A stretch of DNA of 5,880 nt from Candidatus Staskawiczbacteria bacterium (GCA_943354455.1 CALRCB010000024.1:1-5880), one strand, 5' to 3'. Counted from the stretch's first letter, positions 1 to 4,874 are shown. Notes: a model not told the origin generated them from the letters alone. Numbers and translations are program-made.

Positions 1-13
1 GGTTATCGATTAG

Positions 14-19
14 TATAAA
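14..19 (+). promoter_or_regulatory. Possible -10 box for the rplJL transcript
   Basis: The hexamer TATAAA matches the sigma70 -10 consensus at five of six positions and lies 12 bases before the start of the L10 leader structure, so a transcript start near base 25 would include the whole leader. The matching -35 element would fall before the window start and cannot be checked. In such AT-rich DNA a single hexamer is weak evidence. Confidence 0.3.
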
Positions 20-31
20 GCCAATTAGATT

Positions 32-134
32 AAGCCGCAGACAATAGGTATTCAAAAGAAATAAATCCTATCGAGGCACACCACAAATACTCATTTTGGT
101 ATTGGTGTAACTCTGTCTGCTTGGTCGCAGGCTT
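32..134 (+). ncRNA. Ribosomal protein L10 leader (cis-regulatory RNA of rplJL)
   Basis: This is an mRNA leader that mimics the L10 site of 23S rRNA and lets the L10-L12 complex regulate its own operon. The conserved signature is recognisable: AGACA followed by AGGT on the 5' side (40-49), then CCTATCGAGG (67-76). Visible helices are P1, GCAGACA 37-43 with TGTCTGC 114-120; P2, ATAGG 44-48 with CCTAT 67-71; and a hairpin made of ACACC 78-82 with GGTGT 104-108 and AATAC 86-90 with GTATT 99-103. AAGCC 32-36 can also pair with GGCTT 130-134, extending P1 across a bulge. The leader sits directly upstream of rplJ, where the Rfam L10_leader family is normally found. The identification rests on sequence and structure signature plus context. 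Confidence 0.85.
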
Positions 135-138
135 TTTT
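115..138 (+). terminator. Intrinsic terminator/attenuator in the rplJ leader
   Basis: GTCTGC (115-120) pairs with GCAGGC (127-132), including one T-G wobble, around a six-base loop. A run of six T follows at 133-138. The hairpin ends 29 bases before the rplJ start codon, so it can only act as a premature terminator of the rplJL transcript. Its 5' arm is the same segment that forms the 3' strand of leader helix P1, so P1 and the terminator cannot coexist. Six stem pairs make it moderate in strength. Confidence 0.65.
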
Positions 139-167
139 ATTGAATTTAAATTTAAAAGAGAAAAACT

Positions 168-665
168 ATGGCGCTTACAAAAGAAAAAAAACAATACGTG
201 CTAGTCGATTTAAAGGCCAATATTGCCAAACAAAAGTCAGTTATTTTTGCTGATTTTTCAAAGGTAAATTCAAAAGATTTATTTAGCTTACGAAAGCAAT
301 TAAAAGAAGCCGGATGCAATTTGAAAGTTGCCAAAAAAACCTTGGTAAGAATCGCTTTTGGACAATCAAACATTTCATTTTGGAACAAAATTAAAAGTAT
401 TGTTCCGGGCCAATTAGCATTGGTATTTGGAATTGAAGATGAAATAGCTCCTGCCAGGATTAGTCACAAATTCACCAAAGTGAATGAAAATTTCAAAATT
501 TTGGGTGGAATTTTTGAGGGCAGATTCATTGATCGTGAAAAAGCATTGGTACTGGCTAACTTGCCAACTCGCAATGAACTGTTGAGTAAATTAGTCGGAT
601 CGCTTGCGAGTCCAATGGCAAGTTTTGTGCGCGTATTAGATAAAATTAGTAATATTCAAAAATAA
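168..665 (+). CDS. rplJ: 50S ribosomal protein L10 (uL10)
   Basis: This 165-aa protein is the base of the ribosomal stalk. Its N-terminal globular domain binds 23S rRNA beside L11, and its C-terminal helix carries L7/L12 dimers that recruit translation GTPases. Typical L10 features are the MALTKEKK start, the helix-strand block with L41RKQLKEAG and V54AKKTL (RNA-binding face), the G112GIFEGR segment, and the conserved LPTRNELLSKLVGSL motif at 132-146 followed by the C-terminal helix. Length is normal for the family. The ATG at 168 follows a weak AAGAG ribosome-binding sequence at 156-160. Only one base separates its stop codon from rplL, the standard rplJL arrangement. Expression is probably controlled by the upstream L10 leader and attenuator. 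Confidence 0.97.
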   Translation: MALTKEKKQYVLVDLKANIAKQKSVIFADFSKVNSKDLFSLRKQLKEAGCNLKVAKKTLVRIAFGQSNISFWNKIKSIVPGQLALVFGIEDEIAPARISHKFTKVNENFKILGGIFEGRFIDREKALVLANLPTRNELLSKLVGSLASPMASFVRVLDKISNIQK

Positions 666-666
666 T

Positions 667-1068
667 ATGGAAGAAGAAACAAAAAAAATAGAAGTTCCGG
701 CCAAATTTGAAAAATTGGTTTCGGAAGTTGAGAAAATGTCAATTGTAGAATTGGCAGAATTGGTAAAAGTATTAGAAGCTAAGTTTGGTGTTTCAGCCGC
801 CGCTCCAGTAGCTGCAGCTGCCGCCGCTGGTCCAGCTGAAGAAGCAAAAACTTCATTTAATATTGAATTAAAAGAAGTAGGAGCTCAAAAAATTGAAGTT
901 ATTAAAGTGGTACGCGATATTACTGCTAAAGGATTGAAAGAATCAAAAGATTTGGTTGACGCAGCTGCAACCGCTCCTCAAATAGTAAAAGAAGGAGTCA
1001 AGAAAGAGGAAGCAGATGAAATTGTGAAAAAATTCGTAGCCGCAGGAGCAAAAGTAGAAATTAAATAA
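667..1068 (+). CDS. rplL: 50S ribosomal protein L7/L12 (bL12)
   Basis: This 133-aa stalk protein binds L10 as dimers and contacts EF-Tu, EF-G and other GTPase factors. Residues 12-40 form the helical dimerisation and L10-binding domain (FEKLVSEVEKMSIVELAELV). Residues 43-59 are the flexible Ala/Pro/Gly hinge. Residues 62-133 are the factor-binding domain with the conserved V78IKVVRDIT, G89LKESKDLV and K108EGVKKEEA segments. Between KDLV and KEGV there are ten residues, where E. coli and B. subtilis L12 have seven, so this loop appears three residues longer. There is no Shine-Dalgarno sequence before the ATG, which lies one base after the rplJ stop. Translation is therefore probably coupled to rplJ, although L12 is normally needed in excess over L10. 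Confidence 0.97.
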   Translation: MEEETKKIEVPAKFEKLVSEVEKMSIVELAELVKVLEAKFGVSAAAPVAAAAAAGPAEEAKTSFNIELKEVGAQKIEVIKVVRDITAKGLKESKDLVDAAATAPQIVKEGVKKEEADEIVKKFVAAGAKVEIK

Positions 1069-1078
1069 GATATTTTTT

Positions 1079-1113
1079 AAAAAAGCCAGGCGCAGTATTG
1101 TGCCTGGTTTTTT
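1079..1113 (+). terminator. Intrinsic terminator after rplL
   Basis: CCAGGCGCA (1086-1094) pairs with TGTGCCTGG (1099-1107) through nine base pairs, including one G-T wobble, around a GTAT loop. T1108-1113 follows the stem. An A-run at 1079-1084 precedes it and can pair with the T-run, so the hairpin could also terminate transcription on the other strand. It begins just after the rplL stop codon and separates the stalk operon from the next gene. Confidence 0.92.
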
Positions 1114-1114
1114 G

Positions 1115-1144
1115 TTGCAACAAATCAGTTAAAAATGGTAAAAT
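1115..1144 (+). promoter_or_regulatory. Probable promoter of the membrane-Clp gene group
   Basis: An extended -10 element, TGG followed by TAAAAT (TAAAAT at 1139-1144), lies 18 bases after TTGCAA (1115-1120). TTGCAA matches the -35 consensus at four of six positions. The promoter sits immediately after the rplL terminator, where a new transcription unit is expected. A start site six to eight bases past the -10 box falls at about 1150-1152, on or next to the ATG at 1150, so the mRNA may be leaderless. Confidence 0.5.
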
Positions 1145-1149
1145 AAAAT

Positions 1150-1476
1150 ATGTTGGGAAAGTATAAAAAACTCTTTTGGACTGAACACGTAAAGATAAAA
1201 ATGCGCCAGTATGGGCTTTCAAAAAGTAAGTTGATGCAATTGTTGTATAAGCCGGAACGGAAAGAAAAGGGGATTGCGCCAGGTTGCACTGCCCTGATGC
1301 AAACGAGGAAAAGTAAAATGATTCCTCCGGGTGAAATTTGGCTAATGTATCATGATATAAAAGATTTGCGAAAAATAATCAGTGCCTGGCGGTATCCGGG
1401 AATTTCAAAGCATGGGGAATCTATTCCAATTCCCGAAGATATACTTGAAGAATTAAAAAATGAATCAAATCAATAA
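1150..1476 (+). CDS. Conserved hypothetical protein, 108 aa, first gene of the membrane-Clp group
   Basis: Function is unknown. The protein is basic, predicted cytosolic, and has no signal peptide or membrane segment. Its pattern is W10-T-E-H13 with K/R spacing, Y21GLS, P35ERKEKG, G41IAPG, E62IWLMY, then I77SAWRYPG and I94PEDILEEL. This resembles small proteins that I associate with Patescibacteria genomes, and the H-x-K-M-x-x-Y-G-L start superficially recalls DUF4258/RelE-type small domains. That fold is a guess, and no antitoxin-like partner is next to it, so a toxin-antitoxin role is not supported. There is no Shine-Dalgarno sequence, and the predicted promoter would place transcription start at the ATG. 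Its 3' end overlaps the next gene by 17 bp, which implies co-translation with the membrane protein. Confidence 0.85.
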   Translation: MLGKYKKLFWTEHVKIKMRQYGLSKSKLMQLLYKPERKEKGIAPGCTALMQTRKSKMIPPGEIWLMYHDIKDLRKIISAWRYPGISKHGESIPIPEDILEELKNESNQ

Positions 1477-1855
1477 ACAAAAAAATATTTTCATCCAGTG
1501 GTTTATCTGGCATTTTATAGGAATGCCGAATTTCTTAGTATTAATTTGGAGAAATTATATTGTATTTAGTTTGGATTTTTTTTCCGCTCCCTTATTACTT
1601 GCCACATTATTTTCCCCGTGGAAAAAATATAGTTGGGGGTATCCTAAATTTTTTAGTATAACAGAGTATCTTAGTACGTTTATTTCCAATTTTTTTTCCA
1701 GAATCATCGGTGCAATTTGCAGAATAGTTTTGATTATACTTAGTGTATTTGTGTTGGCTTTTATTATTTTTGTCGGCTTTATTATTATATTAAGTTGGGT
1801 TTTAATGCCTTTTATATTCATTGCACTAATCACTATACCATATGGAGGAATTTAA
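1460..1855 (+). CDS. Uncharacterised integral membrane protein, 131 aa
   Basis: This very hydrophobic, aromatic-rich protein has no enzyme motif that I can recognise. A hydrophobic N-terminal part (about 11-30) and a second hydrophobic stretch (34-52) are followed by a polar loop with the motif F51SPWKKYSWGY. An amphipathic segment with N77FFSRIIGAICR leads into about 40 nearly unbroken hydrophobic residues (86-127), enough for two membrane helices. The S-P-W-[KR]-[KR]-Y-S-W loop and S-R-[IL]-[IL]-G-A motif look like conserved signatures of a small membrane family that I associate with CPR genomes; this is recollection, not a search result. It overlaps the preceding gene by 17 bp and the Clp-like ATPase by 14 bp. 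That tight coupling suggests it acts with the membrane-anchored ATPase, perhaps as a membrane partner. Confidence 0.85.
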   Translation: MNQINKQKNIFIQWFIWHFIGMPNFLVLIWRNYIVFSLDFFSAPLLLATLFSPWKKYSWGYPKFFSITEYLSTFISNFFSRIIGAICRIVLIILSVFVLAFIIFVGFIIILSWVLMPFIFIALITIPYGGI

Positions 1856-4403
1856 TTTTGATATTAAAAAGACAGCAGTTTTTAAGGCACTTGCTTTTAT
1901 TGAATTTCCCTTATGTAAATATGCCAAAATACTAAGCTGGGTATTTTTGTATCTATTTGTTATTTCGCTACTTTTAATTGCAGGTTCTTTTTTAGAGATA
2001 CTATTGTTTTCGGTGGCGATTAGAATTTCAATTATTGCGCTGCTATTGTTTCTTTTATTTTTGGAAATATATTTATTTACAGAATTAAGTATTAAAAAAT
2101 ATCATATTAACGATACCTTGGCAGATTGCTTAGAGGGCGGTAACGAATATAATATAGCGGAATTTTTAAGCTTAAATGCCTGTAAAATAATCAAAGAGGT
2201 CATTAATACAGCTAAAAAAAATAAATTTTCACAAATAACTTCTGAATTGTTCTTTTATGCTACGCTTAAAAATAGCGATTGTTCCTTGTTGATTTATAGA
2301 TTGGGAATGAATGTAGTAGGACTCAAAAATAATGCAAAAAGTTATTTGGAAAACCAACCAAGAAGTCAGAAATTTAATATTTCCTTTTCAGAATCTTTTA
2401 AAAAAATTATTAGCGAAGCTGTAGTAATAGCTGTTGGAAGAGGCAAACAAGACATTGGAGAAAAAGAGATATTAAGTGCTCTTGCAAAACATGATACATT
2501 TTTTAAAAAATTATTGGTTGAGCATGACTTAAAAGAAAAAGATGTTGTTGATATTACCCTGTGGCTTGATGCGATAGAACAAAAAATAGAAAAAAATAGA
2601 AAGTTTTGGACACGTGAAAATTTATCCAAGTTTGGGTCACTGGGTAGGGATTTTTCATCAGGTTTTACCGTTACTTTGGATAAATTTTCAAATGATTTAA
2701 CAGAAGCGGCCGGCAAAAACATATTTGGCGAGATTATTGGACATCAAAAAGAAATAAATGAGATGGAAATTGTATTGGTTAGTCCTCGCCAAAGTAATGT
2801 ATTAATTATTGGAGATCCGGGGATTGGTAGAAAAAGTATTGTGGAAGCGCTGGCTCAAAGGTGTTTTTTAAAAACTGGCTTATCAGAATTATATAGTAAG
2901 CGAGTTGTTCAGCTTGATATGGTTTCTTTAATTTCCCAGATACAGGATGCCGAAAAATTGGAAACTATCTTAGACCAAATTTTTCAAGAAACACTAGTGG
3001 CCGGAAATATTATTTTAGTCATCGATCAATTAGATCACTTTGTTGGGCAAAAGAATCAAAAGGCAGGAGAGCGTGATGTTTCGGGAATTTTGGCAAAATA
3101 CATAGCACTTCCTAATTTTCACTTTATTGGAACTACTTCGTTTGATGGACTCCATCGAAACATAGAACAGAACTCTTCGTTTTTGAATTATTTTAGAAAA
3201 ATTGAGGTTTCAGAGGTCTCAGAATTGGAAACTATTAGAATTCTACAAAATTTGGCTCTGCAATTAGAGCGAAAATATAATCTATTAATATTATATCCTA
3301 CCATAAGGGAAATAGTAAATTTAACAGGGAGATATTTTCCAAGTACACCTTTTCCTAAAAAAGCCATTGACGTGTTAGATGAATCGGCATCATATGTGAA
3401 AGCATTAAAAGAAAAAATAGTCCTTCCAAGCCATATTGCCAAAATTATTTCAGATAAAACCCAAATTCCTATCGGGAAAATGGAATTTAAAGAGAAATCA
3501 GTTTTATTGAATTTGGAAAACTTAATTGGTCAAAGAATTGTTGGTCAGGACAAAGCGGTTGCCCAAATTTCTATTGCAATGAGACGAGCGAGATCAGGAC
3601 TATCTTCAAAAAAGCGTCCAATGGGAGTGTTCTTATTCTTAGGACCTACCGGTGTTGGTAAAACCGAAACCGCAAAATCTTTAGCCGAAATTTATTTTGG
3701 CGGAGAAGAAAAAATGATACGGCTTGATATGTCTGAATTCCAGTCAATTAGTGATATTCCGCGCTTAGTTGGACAAGTAAGTCCCGTAGAAGAACAGGGG
3801 CTTTTAACTACGCCGGTGCGCGAGAATCCATTTTCTTTGGTACTGCTTGATGAAATAGAAAAAGCCCACCCAAACATTTTAAATTTGTTTTTGCAGGTGT
3901 TTGATGAGGGAAATATTACCGATGGGCAGGGCCGGAAAGTTATTTTTACTAATACCATTATTATCTGCACTTCAAACGCCGGCGCCGATATAATTTTCAA
4001 ACAAGTTGAATCTGCCGAAATCATAGAAAAGAAAACTATTTTTGACACGCTCTTTGAACGAGGAATTTTCAAGCCGGAATTTATTAACCGTTTTGATGCA
4101 GCAGTATTGTTTCATTCATTGACCAAAGAAAATTTAATGAATATTGCGCAGTTGAGTTTGCAAAGCCTTGCACAAAGGTTGAAAGAAAAAGAAATTGATC
4201 TTACTATCACCAAGGCCTTAAAAGAAAAAATTGTTGAACTTTCATATAAGCCAGAATTTGGAGCCAGGGAAATGAGAAGAGTAGTGCAGGACAAGGTGGA
4301 AAATGTCATTGCGGAGGCGTTAATTTCTGATAAAATAGTGAAAGGAGATAGTATTGAAATAAACCCCGATAATTTTGAAATAATTAATATAAAAAATAGT
4401 TAA
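1842..4403 (+). CDS. Membrane-anchored ClpC/ClpA-like AAA+ ATPase with degenerate first ATPase domain
   Basis: This 853-aa Hsp100-family protein has two hydrophobic helices (about 28-48 and 52-80), absent from ordinary ClpC. Two Clp-N-like helical repeats follow (about 108-170 and 180-243). AAA+ domain 1 covers about 292-540. Its Walker A reads GDPGIGRKS (324-332), with R330 where lysine is expected. Its Walker B reads VIDQ (393-396), with Gln replacing the catalytic Glu. The Arg-Arg finger pair is Asn-Tyr (449-450), and the KYRG pore loop is missing. No coiled-coil M domain lies between the ATPase domains. AAA+ domain 2 has canonical GPTGVGKT (601-608), LVLLDE (666-671), sensor TSN (710-712), arginine finger R750 in FINR and sensor-2 GAR (807-809). 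However, the GYVGY pore loop is replaced around 644-654 and no [ILV]GF ClpP-binding loop is visible. I infer a membrane-tethered ATPase powered by domain 2. The start overlaps the previous gene and lacks an upstream Shine-Dalgarno sequence, but no in-frame alternative start is nearby. Confidence 0.93.
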   Translation: MEEFNFDIKKTAVFKALAFIEFPLCKYAKILSWVFLYLFVISLLLIAGSFLEILLFSVAIRISIIALLLFLLFLEIYLFTELSIKKYHINDTLADCLEGGNEYNIAEFLSLNACKIIKEVINTAKKNKFSQITSELFFYATLKNSDCSLLIYRLGMNVVGLKNNAKSYLENQPRSQKFNISFSESFKKIISEAVVIAVGRGKQDIGEKEILSALAKHDTFFKKLLVEHDLKEKDVVDITLWLDAIEQKIEKNRKFWTRENLSKFGSLGRDFSSGFTVTLDKFSNDLTEAAGKNIFGEIIGHQKEINEMEIVLVSPRQSNVLIIGDPGIGRKSIVEALAQRCFLKTGLSELYSKRVVQLDMVSLISQIQDAEKLETILDQIFQETLVAGNIILVIDQLDHFVGQKNQKAGERDVSGILAKYIALPNFHFIGTTSFDGLHRNIEQNSSFLNYFRKIEVSEVSELETIRILQNLALQLERKYNLLILYPTIREIVNLTGRYFPSTPFPKKAIDVLDESASYVKALKEKIVLPSHIAKIISDKTQIPIGKMEFKEKSVLLNLENLIGQRIVGQDKAVAQISIAMRRARSGLSSKKRPMGVFLFLGPTGVGKTETAKSLAEIYFGGEEKMIRLDMSEFQSISDIPRLVGQVSPVEEQGLLTTPVRENPFSLVLLDEIEKAHPNILNLFLQVFDEGNITDGQGRKVIFTNTIIICTSNAGADIIFKQVESAEIIEKKTIFDTLFERGIFKPEFINRFDAAVLFHSLTKENLMNIAQLSLQSLAQRLKEKEIDLTITKALKEKIVELSYKPEFGAREMRRVVQDKVENVIAEALISDKIVKGDSIEINPDNFEIINIKNS

Positions 4404-4409
4404 TCTATT

Positions 4410-4649
4410 ATGGATATCCAAAACAATAACGTTCCAATTAAGCCCGTTTTAAAAAAAACCAAAGCGGTGCTAAGCAAAACATTGCAGATGGTTTTGGGAA
4501 TATCAGGGTTGATTATTGTGCTTTGCATCATTGCCGGCGGGGCATTGCTGGCCAGTCATACCTGGAACCCAGGCTGGAACCCTTTTAAACAACCCACCCA
4601 AACTGACCAGGTCATCAAGCAAAAGATTATGGATAAAATAAAAAAATAA
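4410..4649 (+). CDS. Small single-span membrane protein, 79 aa, unknown function
   Basis: I do not recognise a family. A Lys-rich N-terminus (K11, K15, K16, K18, K23) precedes one strong hydrophobic helix at about 27-48. By the positive-inside rule the N-terminus should be cytoplasmic. After the helix comes a short W52NPGWNPF near-repeat and then a polar Gln/Lys-rich tail ending in a likely helix (Q67VIKQKIMDKIKK). There is no lipobox or clear signal-peptidase site. The gene begins six bases after the Clp-like ATPase stop, has no Shine-Dalgarno sequence, and is followed immediately by a terminator, so it is probably the last gene of the same operon. A role as an accessory subunit of the membrane ATPase is inferred from position only. 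Coding status is supported by operon spacing, a sensible membrane topology and the terminator placement. Confidence 0.75.
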   Translation: MDIQNNNVPIKPVLKKTKAVLSKTLQMVLGISGLIIVLCIIAGGALLASHTWNPGWNPFKQPTQTDQVIKQKIMDKIKK

Positions 4650-4677
4650 CAAAAAACCGCGGAAGCGGTTTTTTGTT
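4648..4677 (+). terminator. Intrinsic terminator ending the membrane-Clp operon
   Basis: A 13-bp perfect stem (4648-4660 with 4665-4677) has a CCGC/GCGG core, a GGAA tetraloop (4661-4664) and a six-T run (4669-4674). A matching A-run on the 5' side makes it a likely bidirectional terminator. It overlaps the last two bases of the TAA stop of the 79-aa gene and insulates the mraZ region from upstream transcription. Confidence 0.93.
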
Positions 4678-4699
4678 GCATAAAAGTGGGGAATAGGGG

Positions 4700-4730
4700 T
4701 TTTTGTCATTTATGTGAAAAATGACAAAAA
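4700..4730. repeat. Perfect 12-bp inverted repeat, possible operator
   Basis: TTTTTGTCATTT (4700-4711) is exactly complemented by AAATGACAAAAA (4719-4730), with a seven-base spacer. The GTCA/TGAC half-sites framed by A/T runs look more like a protein-binding dyad than a terminator, because the stem has only two G-C pairs. It lies between the upstream terminator and the mraZ promoter. No regulator can be named. Confidence 0.6.
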
Positions 4731-4745
4731 ATGTGAGAGTTCAGT

Positions 4746-4754
4746 TGTGGATAA
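4746..4754 (-). promoter_or_regulatory. DnaA-box match upstream of mraZ
   Basis: TGTGGATAA is the exact reverse complement of the DnaA-box consensus TTATCCACA. A single nine-base match can occur by chance. The core GTGGATAA also recurs twice in the MraZ boxes at 4835 and 4845, so this could instead be an outlying MraZ site. There is no cluster of true DnaA boxes and no dnaA or dnaN gene in view, so it is not evidence of a replication origin. Confidence 0.35.
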
Positions 4755-4756
4755 GT

Positions 4757-4782
4757 GGCCTATTTTAAGCTTAAAATAGGCC
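4757..4782. repeat. Perfect 26-bp palindrome upstream of the mraZ promoter
   Basis: Bases 4757-4782 form an uninterrupted dyad centred on 4769/4770. The left half is GGCCTATTTTAAG and the right half is its exact reverse complement. It ends 14 bases before the -35 box of the mraZ promoter, where an activator or repressor dimer could bind. As RNA it would fold into an 11-bp stem with an AGCT loop, but no T-run follows, so terminator function is unlikely. GGCC ends with an A/T-rich interior suit an operator. The binding protein is unknown. Confidence 0.75.
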
Positions 4783-4794
4783 TATTTGCATAGG
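4781..4794. repeat. Short inverted repeat abutting the 26-bp palindrome
   Basis: CCTAT (4781-4785) and ATAGG (4790-4794) flank TTGC. These arms repeat the CCTAT/ATAGG sequence found inside the arms of the adjacent palindrome, giving a nested dyad that reaches to two bases before the -35 box. It may be an additional half-site pair for the same factor, or a chance echo. Confidence 0.4.
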
Positions 4795-4796
4795 TG

Positions 4797-4825
4797 TTGA
4801 CGCAGGCATTTTAATAGGATATTAA
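4797..4825 (+). promoter_or_regulatory. Probable sigma70-type promoter of mraZ-rsmH
   Basis: TTGACG (4797-4802) matches the -35 consensus at five of six positions. It is followed after exactly 17 bases by TATTAA (4820-4825), a four-of-six -10 match. The predicted transcript start, around 4831-4833, lies at the edge of the three MraZ boxes, so MraZ binding there could block or limit initiation. It would give a 5' untranslated leader of about 56 bases with a good ribosome-binding site. Confidence 0.65.
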
Positions 4826-4833
4826 TAGTATGT

Positions 4834-4860
4834 AGTGGATAATAGTGGATAACAGTGGGA
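4834..4860 (+). promoter_or_regulatory. Three phased GTGG direct repeats, MraZ operator
   Basis: AGTGGAT (4834), AGTGGAT (4844) and AGTGGGA (4854) recur with an exact 10-bp period, one turn of the helix. MraZ proteins of other bacteria bind several such TGGG/GTGG direct repeats in front of their own gene and autoregulate the dcw cluster. The position between the predicted -10 box and the mraZ start is as expected. No fourth in-phase copy is visible on either side. Confidence 0.85.
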
Positions 4861-4874
4861 AAAGTACTCAAACT

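Noticed and set aside
1150..1476. Toxin of a toxin-antitoxin pair
   Set aside because: Only a vague resemblance to small RelE/DUF4258-type proteins is seen. The overlapping neighbour is a membrane protein, not an antitoxin.
1842..4403. Calling the ATPase clpC or clpB
   Set aside because: Membrane anchor, degenerate first ATPase domain, missing pore tyrosine, missing ClpP loop and missing M domain make either symbol misleading.
4757..4782. The 26-bp palindrome as an intrinsic terminator
   Set aside because: No T-run follows the hairpin, and a complete terminator already exists at 4648-4677 with no gene between.
4700..4860. Replication origin, suggested by the DnaA-box match, A/T-rich DNA and repeats
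   Set aside because: There is only one perfect box, the repeats are better explained as MraZ operators, and no dnaA, dnaN or gyrase gene is nearby.
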